Shown one piece after another: positions 10,301-25,400 of a DNA stretch of 64,000 nucleotides (positions are counted from its first letter, which is position 1; every line of letters begins with the position of its first letter). The stretch is from Ctena decussata (Eukaryota; Mollusca; Bivalvia; Lucinida; Lucinidae), in NCBI GenBank assembly GCA_963989385.1, contig OZ022500.1:23574460-23638459 (forward strand), written 5' to 3'. The position numbers and the translations under genes are program-made. The notes below the pieces were generated by a model. The model made no database searches, was not told where the DNA came from, and saw only the letters and a list, made by a program, of their open reading frames with translations.

Positions 10301-13300
10301 CAGCTTCCAATATGCTCTAAAAATTTCTTTTTTTTTTCTCTCCATCTCTCTAAAGATGCTTATATATTGTATCATGCTTCATTTTCATTGATATTGCTCA
10401 ATTAAACATTACTTATTGTAGCTGACATACCAATTCACTTATTACATGCTATAACATCATTTTCAACGGGATACAGATTTACATAAGTCGTTTTACTTTC
10501 TTCTGGATCCTTTTTGTATATTCTTCTGTATATGTCTTGTCATGTGTTTTGTATTTATATTGTCAGTTTATACAAATAAAATAATGTTTATACTAAAACA
10601 AACACGAAAATTGCCGTGTGCTTCCCCTGAAACTATGCACATTTACCATATATGTCCATTTCAGAATAAGATAGCAGAGAATATTGAGAAAATGTCAGAA
10701 ATAATTCATAGTGGACGGCTTCCTGCAGACAATGCAGACACTCGAACGTCATTGAGAGGTATATAAATTTAATATGACAATATGATTTTTATGTATCAAA
10801 TACTTAACACACACTGAACGATATCTCTTCAATGACTATGACCATTGCTACCTGCAAAGATCATAGCAATGGTACAGATACATGATGTATCTATCATAAT
10901 CATTGTACAGATAGTCATTGTACAGATAGCAGTCATTGCCACTGTACAGTTATCAGCCATAGTCATTGAACATATATCAGTCGTAGTCACTGTATAGATA
11001 TCAGCCATAGTCATTGTACATACATCAGTCATGATTACTGTATAGATATCGGCCATAGTCATTGTACATACATTAGTCATGATCACTGTATAGATATCGG
11101 CCATAGTCATTGTACATACATTAGTCATGATCACTGTATAGATATCGGCCATAGTCATTGTACATATATTAGTCATAGTCATTCTACAGATACCAGTCAT
11201 ACTCATTCTACAGAAATGACTGGTAGCAATGATTGTGCAGAAATCAGATAATAAAGGTCATAGTCACGTTATGAATGTATTTCAATTCTGATAACGAAAT
11301 TCCCGTCACGGCTGTACCGATATCAGTCAGTGTATATAATCAAATCATTTATGATCATAGAATTCTGACAGTCAGTATATATTCTATCAGGTTGCATCAT
11401 TTTAACAGATCATGTATTATACGTCAATTCGATGGGAATAAAAAAAAAACTGCCTTTTGTTTTGAAATGACATTTTTATAATGACAGTCAAATGTTTCCA
11501 AACAAATGCGTATGCAACTATGAAAACGATCTGCTGAGCCTCCTTGTGAAAATCGTTACGAGAATCGAAACAGCGAAACAAATGAGCCGCGACACGGGAA
11601 AACCAACAAAGTGGTTGTTCGCACAGCGCAGAATCAAATTAGCCTGGGCATCCGCCCAGTCCGACCAGACTCTTTTCTAAGCGCGTAAAGGGTAGCTAAG
11701 AGTCTAACCTACCTCCATGCGGACAGAGAAGGCTCTCATCAGACTGGGCGGATGCCCAGGCTAATCTGAGTCTGTGCTGGGCGCACAACCACTTTGTTGG
11801 TTTTCTCGCGTCGCGGCTCAGATGCAGTCGGCATAAAGATGGTCCACTATTTGTTTAATATAACGCTTAAAAACGAATGCTGTTTTATGATAAATCCATT
11901 TGTGCATTCATTTCTCGATATCTCGAACACCGATATCTCAGGGTACCCCCTTATATCAAAGAATATATTTGGGGCATTCTCCCAGTTTTTTTTAACATCT
12001 CAACTCTAAATACCTCAAACAACATATATCTCAAAGTAAACCGTTTAAGATTTGAAAATTTACTTTGCGATATCGGTAGTTTGAGATGAGCTTCGACTTT
12101 GAGATATCGAGAGTTGACTGTAATTAAAAAACATGTCTTGTTTCAGACGTTCAAAAACTTGAAGGTGGTCTTATTGCTGCTGTTGTGCCTCCTGAATTAA
12201 AGCAAGTTAAACCAATAACTGACATGGCATCAGCAAACATGTGGAATCAAGCTCTTTTTGACCTAGCGGATAACGAAACACAAGCTCTTCGTGAACAGGC
12301 GGACATGAGCATAGCCGAGCGGAACTTTGCTTCATTAAAACTAATGAAGCAGATACTATACGAAGTGAAGCAACCTTTAGAAACAAATACGGTAAGTTTT
12401 GACTGATTTATCTCATGTAATCACAAATCAAAGTGATGTAAATTTATATCCAACAGATAAACATTGACTCAACGGTAATTCATCGCCATGACGTTGAATG
12501 GACATTGGTTCAGTGTTAATTCAACGTTGTGTGTTTAGATGGCAGTTTTTAACAAGAACTTGATGCTTAATAGAGTCTTGCATTTAGTCGGTTTTTGTAC
12601 CAAAAGCCAATTTAAACTGTAATTATTTATTTGTTATCTCAAAATATTTATTTGCTTTTCTTGCAAACCCTAAGTATTTTTGTACATATTTTTACATTAA
12701 TAGATCTATCCATTCCGTTTACAAATAAATCCGAACATATTACACTAACTAGTAAATTGCTTTCATCCCATGTCATTGGAACTAAATTGTCGCTAGCCCT
12801 GTTTAATTTACAAAATAAATGATGGTCTTATCAACATTAAAAAGAAACTTTCCTAAATGATATTTTTTAAATCTAATTAACATGTAAATCTGTTCAGTTC
12901 TTTTCTTTTGGATGCAGGAAGATCTCACGGATACCGGGAAACCATTTCCGGAAAGGAGTACATGCTGAACCTCAGCAAAGTTTTTTTATTGACTGAAAGA
13001 GGGTATTCAAGAGGTTTCAGAGATTTTATTATACGAGTTCCTTGCAATCATTTTAATGGCAGTTCTCATACAAACGAACATACCCAATAGTTCCTAAGTC
13101 CTATCTCAACACATTAATGCCTAGCGCCCAAAAATGGGATATAGGCAAACAGTGCAGACCCAGATCAGACGCCACAAATGCTGCGTCTGATCAGGGTCTA
13201 CACTTTTGCATAAGACAAATGGGCATTTTTCCTCAAAATAAAACAAAAAATCGAAAAATAAACTAAATCTGACACCCCTTAAATGCCAAATGGACTCGTC

Positions 13301-13419
13301 CAATATATACAGATAGAAGAGTCCACTTGGCATTAATGGGTTTAAGCATGTACAAACCTTGCTTAGAGTGATTTGCTCTTCTTTTGAGATTTAAAAAATG
13401 GTAAATTTACGAAAGAAAC

Positions 13420-13456
<37 letters not shown>

Positions 13457-16400
13457 GAGAGAGACTACTAAAAGATGGTATGTGTTTAGTTGGATTTGTA
13501 CAACGAGACACAACGAAAATTGACATAACGTCTTTCTCACTGAAACTCAAAGTATTGACTTGTTAAAACAAAGCTTTTAATCGTTAATACTTTCAGTTTA
13601 TATTCAACAAAGTATTCACCAGAGAACTGATGTTACCACATTTTACTGGTAAACAAAATTGTGTTTGTGCTTCCCCTTAAAAGCTGCTTTCAGCGTTTTT
13701 GGTGTAAACAATATTTGTTACAAATAAATTTACTTTATAAGTAGAAACAAGTATGAGAGTTTTAGGATCTAATGCATCATGGAACACTTATAGAATTCAT
13801 TTCCTCGACGTAAATGTTTTCACAATCAGATTTAGGCCAGTTCGTAGCATTGTCGGAAGTCGTTTTGTTACAAAAATATTGATACTAACCAATAATAACT
13901 TCATTAATACTGAGTCTTATTTTAACCAATGGATTTCAAGCAAATTGGTGTTTGCCATACTTACGAAAAAATGATGCGGAACCAAAGTAATAACATGCAA
14001 CATTCTTCTGGTGAACAGAAACAAATTATTAATGATCAGGGGCCGTATTCATAAAGCCACTTAAGTCGTTGCTATGCGGTTGCTAAGGCTAAATATCTAT
14101 AAAGGAGATTCCCTACAACTATGAAATTTGGTCTGGAGGAACAGTCTTTGTAAGACTGTTCCTCCAGACCAAATTTCATAGTTGTAGGGAATCTCCTCAA
14201 AGAAATTTAGCCTTAGCAACAGCATAGCAACCACTTAAGTCGTTTTATGAATACGACCCCTGAACTATCAACCACTGACTGGTTCAAACCAAACAAACAT
14301 GACTTTCTGGACTGGTGACTCCCATGGTATATACAGACGCATTTATTCGTATCGATGCTAATATTATTATCATATGTTTTTGAAGAGAAGCCATATGATT
14401 TGTATTGCCAATTCATTGTGCTTACTCTATACAAAGCATGGCTGAGAAAATGTCAAACTGATTATTCACAACAGAATTAACATTAAAAAACAAAGGTAAA
14501 AAGTCCTGGTTAGGATGGTCTAGCTAAGCCATAATATTTGCAAATAAATTGATTCTAAATCATGTGTGAAACAACGCAGAAAAGTCACACTCACAAATAA
14601 CAACACGCCCCTAGACATGAAAAAGAAAAGGTGAAGTACATAAAAGGAAATCCACGATAACTGGAGATATACCATCCTTACCAGAAAATGCCAACTTAAG
14701 TACGAAATATTTCGCAATGAGAAAGGTCTACACTGGTAAGGGTGGTTTAAAATAGTTATACCATGGTTATCTCCTCGTACCGGCGGACAAACCATGGTAT
14801 AACTATTACAAAGAAGAACTGCAATAGAATTTAACATGCAACTACTGTATACCTGAACCTTGACTTATAGGAGATAACGGGAATCCCCGCAGTGACGTCA
14901 TCGGATGATCACCTTGGTAGCTTGGTTGGCAAAAGATTAGCGGTGGACAGTGTGTTTCTATGGGTTTTTTCTAAGAAGTAACCGCTTAAATGCGTAAAAA
15001 ATATTTGAAAAAAAAGTGCGAATAAATAGTTACCGATTTAACAATTGGAATAATGTCTTTGTCACCTGTCATATGAAAAAGAAGCCTCTAATTAATACAA
15101 TTCATCTAGTAAAACGGTACATTTGAGTATACCCATCAACTTGACCGGGCTTGCGACTGAAAAAAATATTAATGAGCTAAAATGGAAATACTGTAGATCA
15201 GTATTCAATCTTTTCTATTATAAGGTACGTTTATTAGTATAACGAGGTTAAACGAAATAGAAGAAAATAAAATATAGGATATTATATCTAGGCGGTATTA
15301 TTATAAAATATCGATCAGATTTAGGGACTAGAAAATAAAAAAGAAAAATAATGAAAATAATAATTTTTATTAATGATTGCGATTTCATAAAATATTAATT
15401 AAAAACAATGTAGAGTAATGTTTAAACAGAGAACTTGATGTCTTTCGAAAAGGATATTAATTTTCAAACGATATATAATTTTCTCCGAGCTCGTGAAATC
15501 TAAACGAAAAAGTTACGAATAAATAAATTATTGAAGTTGGGAAACTATTGTTGTCAGAAATAGCAATAATTGTTATATTGTTATAAATTACAAATCTGAA
15601 AAAAAAATAAATACAGAAATGAAAACCTTCTCTTTCTCTCTCTGAATATATCATTTGCCTGTGATATATGAAGGTTTTAATGTAACCTTACACATCCTGA
15701 TTGAGATTTCTACATGTACTTGACATCTGATGGAAAAATATATTATACACTGTATAAGTCTAAAGAATATATTTAACATAATTATGTCAAACACGGTTAT
15801 ACATGTACTCAATCATCAGTTAATTTTTGAAATCTAGCCAATTCTGTGAAGCTGCAACGCTGGCGTTTAGTCAGAGGGTCATTTAAAAAATAAAATTCAC
15901 AAAAAAGAGAAAGAAAATAAAATAAAAAATAAAATAAAGGAAACCACACGTTTGTGCGAACTGATAATTAGCCGCGTCGCACAAACCCTTTATTATAGAC
16001 ACGGGTAGACACATGTTAATTTTAAACTGTCACTACAGGACATCAGCGGCGTTTTTTAACTTTGACCAGCCATCCTTGATCAAAAGATCAACTTAAAACA
16101 GAGTAGATACTATTATACAACAGACACAAACATGTTTAATTAAGAAAAATAACATAGGATTCAGACACAGATAATAATTTTTATCATATGACGTCGCATC
16201 TGAGAGTGTAATAAAGCCATGCATTAAAAACAATAATCCACTAGTGGATTAAATAGGCAAATTACGTCGTAACGTTATACGTTGACGTCCATTAAAACGT
16301 CGCGTTTTCTAATGGCGAAATGGTGACGTTTTAGTGCAAATTTTGCTAATAAAATGCGATTTTAGTGTCATATGATAAATAGAATCTTGCATTCGTGCTC

Positions 16401-19400
16401 CTGTATTATTGAATTTATTAAACTCGTTGGGGGAAAACCGATAAGATGCTCGTCAAGCCTCGCATCTTATCTTTTTCCCCAACTCGTTTAATAAATTCAA
16501 TAATACATGAGCACTCATGTAAGATCCTCTATATAATTAGTGTATCCATCATAAAACATAGCACTTCAAGTGACATTAATTAACATGAAACCTGAGAGAT
16601 TATAAATAAATTAACATACTAAGATGTCTTTGCTTGACAATATCATGATTTATACAATAACTATGCATGATACGCTAAAATATTAAGCATGCTTATTTAC
16701 AAATTTTAGCATCCACCCTGTAAACATTTAACTATTGATCTTTTGCCAACCAAGCGGGAAAATACCCTCGCAGTCCTTATCGATGACGTCACCGTTTTAT
16801 CCCCTATAGCAGGATGGGCATGGGTTTGATAATTTTTGGTATCACATCGGTGCAGTAATGCACTTGTGCGAATGTTATCAGCAATGTAATGCGCGCCTCT
16901 ATTAGCACCTGACTGGCCAGATGTTGATATTTGAAATGATCTGAGCGTTCCATTGGCTGAATAACATCACAGAATTATCACGACGTCTGTTCAGGGCCTA
17001 CTGTGTTTGCATTTCTTTAAGAAATGATAAATAGTAACTAAAACAAATACACCAGAGGTCCCTAAAATAATAAAAGGACACATCTACTCATCCAATTTAT
17101 CAGGGCGGTGAGTCCACCAGGCATAAATGGATTAAATAAGGGTTCAATATAGGCATAAAGGCGGGATATAAGCGGATTCTCTTTTATTTTCTGTTCTACA
17201 TTTTTTTCATACAGAATCAGACATCAGAGGTAAATACAAACTGATATTATACTACCCGCCCGTGAACTAATGAAACGTTTCTTTCTTCGAAGTTGTAAAA
17301 TTTCAACATGTCTTTTTTTTCTATTAACGTCTTCAGCAAAACGATGCATTGACTGATCACCTGTAACTGAGCTCGATGAAGAGCCGCCCATTTCCGAGCG
17401 CGATGGGCGGCTCTTAATCGAGCACAGTTACAGGTACTCTGAGCTCAAAGTATTGCAGTCCGAAAAACCGGGCCAGAAGGCAGCACACGGACCAATGTCA
17501 GTCAATAAATTTCTTTCTTCTACGAAGCTGTTATGACAGTAACGACTGAAATGCAAAGGAAAACTATTTCAGCAGATTTTCAATGTAACAGCTTTGCGTA
17601 TCCACTTTTCAGATTAGCTGGAAGATGAATGTAACATTAGTTGGCGGAGTTGTAGTTACATGTAATATCATTCACGTGTGAATTCAGCATTAATAAACAA
17701 ATTATGCCTCAACATACAAAAAGAAAAAAAGATAGTCAGAATTGTACATTAAACTGTGGCCAAGAGACTTTCGATATTACTTTTATTGTAAATATGATTC
17801 TGGTGTAGGATGCTATAGCTGGGAGTATTGGCAATAACAGTGTTTCATGGAATTGTTAACATAACCAGACACTTTTCATAACCTCAACTGCACTCAATCG
17901 ATATGTTAACTCCTACGAACTTTTGCTGATAAAATGGGCAACTGTAGGGTTGCTGTTTACCAAATTCTATCGCCAACGTTTCAAATGGGTTTCTTGGCGT
18001 CAGTTTTTACAGGAATACATTGCATTGTTAGCTCACCTGAGCCGAAGGCTCCTCGGGAGCTTAAAGGATAGGCAGGCTTCGTCGTCAGTCGTCGTCTCGT
18101 CATCTTCGTCCGTCTTCCGTCCACAATTTCTAACAACTTCTTCTTTGAAACCACTGGGTCGACTGTAAACAATTTTTACATATAGTTTCCAGGATTGCGT
18201 GAACGAAAAATTGTTTAAATAGTATGGGCCACACGACCAACATGGCTGCCACGACCATATATGGTAAAAACCTTTTAAAATCTTCTGAATACGAGTATAT
18301 ACAGACATCTTAATTATTACTTGAAGATTTGTAGTGCAAGAGGTCAAAGTCGTCATTTTACCTTTGACCCGGGTCTCTTATATCTCGACAATTAAAACAT
18401 CTGCCAATTGTAACCAAATATCATAGTTTAGGGAACAAAAAATGTTTAAACGGTCCAAGTCACATGACCGACGTGGCCGCCATGCCCTTATATAGTAAAA
18501 AGTATATAGTAAAAGTCTTTAAAAATCTTCTACAAAACCAATAAACTGATGGCTTTGAAATTTGGTATATAGCATTGGGTACTCAAGTACTACCAAGATT
18601 TTTCAAATAATGACCTTGAGCTTGACCGTGACCTTTTTACGGCAAGGTTAAATGTGTTTTCTGGTGCTTTTATATGGGAAAACACTAGACTATGAGTTCA
18701 TGGAAATTCTAGAAAAAATTGACCTATATATATAAGCGGTCATTGTCATTCTTTGAACTTGACCAAGGTCTCTCATTCTTTGTCAATTTCGAATACGTTC
18801 TCAAAAGCCACTGGGTCAGTTGTAACTTAATTTTATATACGACCTCCAGGGCTTGCAGGAACAATTTTTTCCAGCTGTCCAGGTCGCATGACCAACATGA
18901 CCACTAGCCCATATATGATTAAAACCTTTAAAAACGTTCTTTTCCAGAACCAATAGACGAATAGCCTTGAAGCTTGGTATGTAGCATCGGATATCGAGTA
19001 ATACCAAGATTGTTCTAATGATGACCTTGGGTTGACCTTGACTTTTCTACAGCAATGTAAAATTTGCTTTCTGGTGCTTTTACATGCAGAAATGCTTAAA
19101 CATAAAAGTTCATGGAACTTGTGGAAGATTTTGGTGCAAAAGTTGATAAATAAAGTCAGCTAAAGAAGTTCATAAAGATTTGTCAGTTTAAGAGATCAAG
19201 GTCATTTTTAGACCTTTTACCAATGTCATTCATATTTTGACAGTTTCAAAGTATCAGGTTTGTTTATATGATGACCCTGGTTTGACCTTTGACCTTTTTA
19301 CTCGGGTGAGCGATTCAAGGCCCCATGGCCCTCTTGTTACAAATCCTGGCAGCAATTTTGAAACAGGCACACCAAGACGTTGTATTTTAATTTAGATGAA

Positions 19401-22400
19401 ACGTAGGCATTAGGATGAATGGGTACACATTCACTCAGTCGAGGGAAGCAAGTCTGTCATTTTCATCCTCGTCCCCTACTTCTCCAACTTCTCAATGAGC
19501 TGTGGAAGAAAAAGAAATAGGGTCGAGTCGGGTAACTTCGGTCAGCGGTTAAATTCGGACATATCATTGCAAACAGTGAAAATCCGGATTAGACGGCTTA
19601 TCATGAGCCGTCTCATCAGGATTTTCACTGTTTGTCCAGTTATTTTTGTTTTAATTCCAAACAACTGGCATATAAAGGAAACAACGTCACTGTCCGAATT
19701 TACCTGCTGTCCGAAGTTACCCGACTCTACCCTACTCCTACAGGAGTTTTTTCGGCTTTTTTAAAAGCGTTCGCTCTTTGTAGGAGCTTCGTCTTCAAGG
19801 GAAGCAAATAGGAAGTCACAAAAGTTGTCTCCCTTCGTGAAAATGGCGGAAAATCCTGGGGCCGTATTTTAGAAAACCACTTATGTGGTTGCTATGCTGT
19901 TGCTAAGGCTGAATTTCTTTGGCGGAGATTCCCTACAACTATGAAATTTGCTCTGGAGGAACAGTCTGAAAAGACTGTTCCTCCAGAGCAAATTTCATAG
20001 TTGTAGGAATTTTCCTCCAGAGCAAATTTCATAGTTGTAGGAATTTTAAGACTGTTCCTCCAGAGCAAATTTCATAGTTGTAGGAAATCTCCTTTATAGA
20101 AATTAAGCCTTAGCAACAGCATAGCAACCACTTAAGTGGTTTTATAAATACGGCCCCTGGAAGTGTACTTATCTACCTTACACAGATAGGTTGAGTGTTT
20201 CTAGTAAAAAGCGCGTTATGCGTGCAAAATGTCTAATGTACAGTAGTTTGATTTGTTGTACAAACTAAACTCTAATAAAAGGATCTTTTCTTTGGATTCC
20301 TGGCACATTCTAAAGTAACAAAACATCCAAATTGCTTTGGGTTGAATCTGTTTTGATCACTATATAAAGGTGCAAAACAGCCTTCTAAATATACTCTCTG
20401 GGTAAAACTTGCGTAGCGGTACAACTGTCTCAAAATTGCTGCCGGTTCTGTAAGTATTACGGTTTTACCTCCGTTTGATATCTTCTAAACTCACTCCTGT
20501 GTGGTTTTATAGAATGTGGTGTGATTGTGATTATCATTATATATTACCCCACCCATTTTGTATTTTCTTATTATCTTATTATTATCACCCATAATGAAAA
20601 TATTTACCCCAACTTTTATCTTTGCATTATTTGTGATTATCATTATTATTTTACCCCGCCCATTTTGTATTTTCTTATCATCTTAATACTGAGTGCCATA
20701 TCACCCATAATGAAAATATTTACCCCAACTTTAATCTTTGCATTATTTGTGATTATCATTATTATTTTACCCTCACCAGTTTTGTATTTTCATACTATTT
20801 CTTCACTTAGTGCCATATCACCAATAATGAAAATATTTACCCCAACTTTAATCTTTGCATTATTTGTGATGTTATGGTTAATAATATTGTGTGTTACACT
20901 TTTTTTTCGAAATTGACGTCGCTAAATTAAAATCGAAAGTACAAATGCTTGATAATGTCATTGCAATTGATCGATGAATTGAGTAAACTGTTTCTTCATC
21001 AGTACTTGAAAACATATTTTGCTATTAAAGCGGACATATTTGATTCAATGGCAAGTAAAAGTATAACAGTGGAGAAGGGTTGAAATACATAATACGAGGG
21101 GCATTTCAGAAATAATGTATATGGTCTCAGGGTATCCTATTGGTCAATATTTAGCCGTGGTTTGATATATCATTGGAAAGGTAATTTCAAAAGCTTTAGA
21201 ATGGTATGTGGTAATAGAATTCCCAAGTCACTCTTGCATGACAGCACGTGCTTATATGTCATAAGGGTCTGGATACTGGAAACTGTACAAATTCATTGAA
21301 AGTCTCTGGTGTTCCTGTGCTGTTTGCTCAGTGAGACAACAATATATCGAATGAAGAAACAGGTAATATTGCTTTTCGAATGTAGAATATTAAGAAAATA
21401 TTATAGAGAATACAAAAGTAACATAATTAACGAGCTTCTTTCTCTGATATGCTATTACAAATGCAAAGTTATTGTAAATGCGTTATATCAATAGATTCTG
21501 GTTATTTACTTATGCATATCCAATTTCAATAAAAGACAGGGATTTTATTAGTAAAATGATTTGGTCACTATGTTTTGTTACGACTGGAATCATTAAGCTG
21601 ATGAAACTGTATGATACATGTGCAAACTCTAAGCCGGAAGTTGCAAAGGAGCAGTTATTCATGTAAAATACAAAATAATAAAATGAAATTATCTTCTAAT
21701 AAAAAATACAAAGGTTAAATATATCTAACTTTGTCTGCTGTCAAATGCTAGAGGGACTTATTGAACGTGAAATTAATACATGAAAACTTTAAAGACCTTT
21801 TATTATACATGACATATTGACATTGAAGCATGTGGAGTGGGTGTGGAAAATAATCGAAGAAATCAGGCAGGCCACTGTAAAAAGATCATATTGTGACGTA
21901 AAAGATTATTTATGAAAGAAAACAGATATGACGGATTAAATTTTATTCATTCTTTTGTTTCATATCTGTCATCAAACAATTTCGTTTCCACATAAATTGA
22001 CCTCAAAACCGAAGTTTAAACAGTTTACAATACATTTTAATTTAGCACAGGCTCTGACGTCATATGATATGTGCAATGCTCCATGATTAGGCTATCTTGC
22101 AAGGTACACCTTATGTTTTGGCAAAGCCGATATAATGGCTATCATACTGGAGTATTTTTAGTAAAACAATATAGGTATCAATCCAAAGCTGTTTGTATCC
22201 AGTGTTAATATATGAAATTGTCAAGTTCACATAAATATTTCGTCCATTTCTACTCAGTGCATCTACCCTAAGAACAGGTGTGAAGGTATATTTTGAAGAA
22301 TATTCCAGTGACTCATTTTTTGCAGTCCAGGTCTTTGGCCGATATGTAAACCTAAAGTTAAGGCATAAAATTCCAGAATCGATGAACATTCCTAGTAATG

Positions 22401-25400
22401 GTAGACTGTCATACACAATTTTTGAAATGCCCCTCGTACACACGTGTTATACGTGACATACATGTGAAAAATGTCATAATCCTTTAATGATCCAATATAA
22501 GCCATTCCAAATGTCTAGTCGGCGCCGTTGTCTTTGAGACTTCGGATCGACCCGGATGCTTACGTTTTTTCTTCACATCCCAGGAGGCACATAAAGTTGA
22601 AATGACGCCGTACTGACGTCATTTGCCCACTGGAATTGGTCGGGCTGAAATGATAATCTAGATAGGTCGTGAATAGGTGGACTGTTCAAGGGATCACCCC
22701 TGGTTAACTATGTATATACAAGGGCCGTTAAGAAACAAAAAAGAGCTGTTACGAAACGAAAAGATTTATAGTTATCTTAATTTCATGTGCATATTTTAAT
22801 TAACAGGCACAAAAGGCGGCAAATTCTTTTGTGAAAATAAGTGAAGCCATACAGCATACTATAAATCAGAGTGAAGGGCATACAGATGTATTAGGAGAAG
22901 AAGATGAAGAAATAAAACAACTGGTGACCACAAACAAAGCTTCAAAGATGGCTGCCAACCCAATTGAGTCCAATTCATCAAAAATTGAAATGAAAGGACT
23001 TGCGGCCTTCGGAGGACAATCTGTGAAAGCGTCCGTGAGTATATCAGTAAATCGGCCGAGGAAATGTGATACGATACCATATATGACTAAGTATAGCGTA
23101 TGTTTGCCGTTTGATTATCATCCCGGGGCGGGCCGGGGCTGACCATGGTCTTAGTCTGACCTATTCGCATATGCCATTATAAACCTTTCTTCGGTTTGCT
23201 ACTTCGTTTTATTTCAAGCAAATAGGGGAGAGTAGGGTAACCTCGGACAGCGGGTAAATTCGGACACTGGCATTATTTCCTTTATATGTCAATTGTTTGG
23301 AACTTAAACAAAAATAACTGGCCAAACAGTGAAAATCCTGATGAATCGGCTCAATATGAGCCGTCTCATCAGGATTTTCACTGTTTGCAATGGTATGTCC
23401 GAATTTACCCTCCTGTCCGAAGTTACCCCACCCTAATCGGACTTGGTAACTGTTTAAAAGCAGGCTGCATACGCTGCTCCAAATATTTATTCTACGCGCA
23501 TGACATGAACGCCCTTCTGCTAGAAACGGCTAAGGCGTTTCCTTTGTTCTTATTTCCCTTTTGTTTTTGCAGGGGGGTGGGTTTGAGTGGTCATTACTTC
23601 GTTACATCCTTTAATTTTCTTGAAGCCTTTTCGCTCGATGAAACTGCCTGTTATGTATACTTAGTACATGTAGTTTAATCCAAGGGAATATTAGTTAAAG
23701 AAAAGTGGTACCTGAAACGATTTACTAATGAATTGATATCATATCAATTCACTAGTGCCTGAAATTATTGTTTTGTTGGATAACTTTACCTTCTTCGTGC
23801 ATTCCTATGCTGTTGATAGTCTCAGTTCGAAACTTTAAACGCCAGTAACTTTTTTGTTCGTGAAAAGAAATACATGTATATGATGTGGGCATGGACTTTC
23901 GTGATTAATCCAAGACCAACACTATGATACCAAAATATTTTGTTTATATAAAACATTTCATTTACCTTAAAAAGTGGTTGAGTAAATAAAAAAAATGAGG
24001 ACGTCACGGCGACGTAATGACATATTAGGATTGGAGAGAATCTTTTCTGACATCAAAAATTTTAAAAAGATAGTCAGGTCTGTATTTCAACAAAATTAAA
24101 TCAGCCATCTAAGTGATGTTGTAATTATACTGCTTTGTTCGTGGTCCTACCTGCTAGTTCCTACGGGCATACATACAGGGGCGGATCCAGGAATTTTGGA
24201 TAGGGGGTTCAAATTAGCTGAACGGGGGTTCGATTTATGCCGTTTGACCAATTTTTCCTGAAATTCCCCATGAAAATAAGATAAATTGGGCTGAGAAGGG
24301 GGTTCGTTTGAACTCTCCGAAACCCCTCTGGATCCGCCACTGACATACAGCTTTGCAAACAAAGCAACTAAGAATGGGAGAGGAGACACAGATTCGCTGA
24401 CTCAGCGAATCTGTCTCTTCTCCAATCCTTAGTTGCTATGTTTGCAAAGCTGTATGTATTTCTCCCTCTCTCATTTTGCTCCTTTGCTACAGTTCCTTTT
24501 TCTCCTTTCTTGTCTGGATACTTTTATCTGTTATTTAGTTTCACTATCATCGCTTTTCTTTCTTTGAACTAAATATCACATATATACTCATATGAAAATT
24601 TAATTCATTTTGTTATGTCATTTATTAAATGTTAGATCTGGTTAAGGAGTTGAACTTTATAAGAGCTTGTGCTTTCGTTCCAATTCTGTTGCAGGGTTTA
24701 TGGGAGCTGTACTGGAATCACTTTGCCCTTTACGTTTCATCGGGTGGCGTCCCGTCCTGTCTCATTTTTTCAAACTATGTATTACCTATAAAGCTTTGTC
24801 TGCCAATTTTACATATTTATCTGTTATAGCAAGAGCTGTCAAGAGGACAAGTTACATAACTCTTTTAAGCGTTTTTTCTTGGATTGTTACCCTTTTCAAA
24901 CGTAATAAATGATTATCCTATAAAGATACCGTTTTGGATTATGACTCTGGTTTACTTTAAAGGGTTGTTTTGTAACTTAAAACAGTATAATTTTACGGAG
25001 AATAGTAAGAACAAGTAGCATCACTCTATGATTCACCTTGCATGGATTATGCCCCTTTAAACTTCCATCTGCATCTTTTAGATGCTTTACTTCATTGTAA
25101 CACCAAATTGATCCATTTTAGGGCACTTATGATAGAACTTTAATTGCTTGTTAATCATTCCTGACTAGCGTTCGAGGTTATATGTAAAACTTGAATATAT
25201 TCATAAACTCAAAATATAGCACACAGATTGGCTGCTTCCGAGCATGTGCTCGGAAGCAGCCAATCAGTGTGCTTTATTTTGAGTTTGAGAATGTACTCAA
25301 ATTTTATAACCTCTGGACAAGAACTCGTTCCTGGGTCCCTATATGTCAATTCATATAGAAGTTAATCCTAGATGGCTGGAACTACCTTTGGCTGGAATTT

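Larger units (their letters stand above)
6800..10585 (+). mobile_element. CR1-like non-LTR retrotransposon, defective
   Basis: Degenerate coding pieces at 6913-7251, 7313-7657, 7593-8270 and 8586-9284 form one interrupted ORF2-type protein. Endonuclease motifs are H-Y-N-I-Q-S, T-E-T-W, G-T-F-Y-R-P-P, G-D-F-N-L-D and S-V-I-D-L-I. The reverse-transcriptase core, including its Y-A-D-D box, is missing: sequence jumps near 8270-8285 from the pre-RT linker to the thumb region (W-H-E-H-T-D-N-I, R-P-L-L-E-Y-A-D). Frameshifts occur near 7230-7260 and 7600, with a stop near 8500. The 3' UTR holds a nested MITE and seems to run to the A-rich end near 10585. Both outer limits are estimates. Confidence 0.8.

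Noticed and set aside
10829..11206. 125-codon minus-strand open frame rich in M-T-M-A-D-I
   Set aside because: It is the translation of the 24/48-bp satellite, whose period keeps the frame open.
12916..12980. Possible extra polycystin exon after GGATGCAG
   Set aside because: The phase 0 reading hits TGA within 17 codons. The other frames lack a donor that fits, and exons d and e already join in phase.
20521..20916. 131-codon hydrophobic open frame
   Set aside because: It is the translation of a three-copy tandem repeat. The hydrophobicity comes from T-rich repeat units.
22111..22443. 110-codon minus-strand open frame
   Set aside because: Lies inside the mariner-like derivative and starts in its terminal repeat. 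No D-D-E/D transposase motifs seen.
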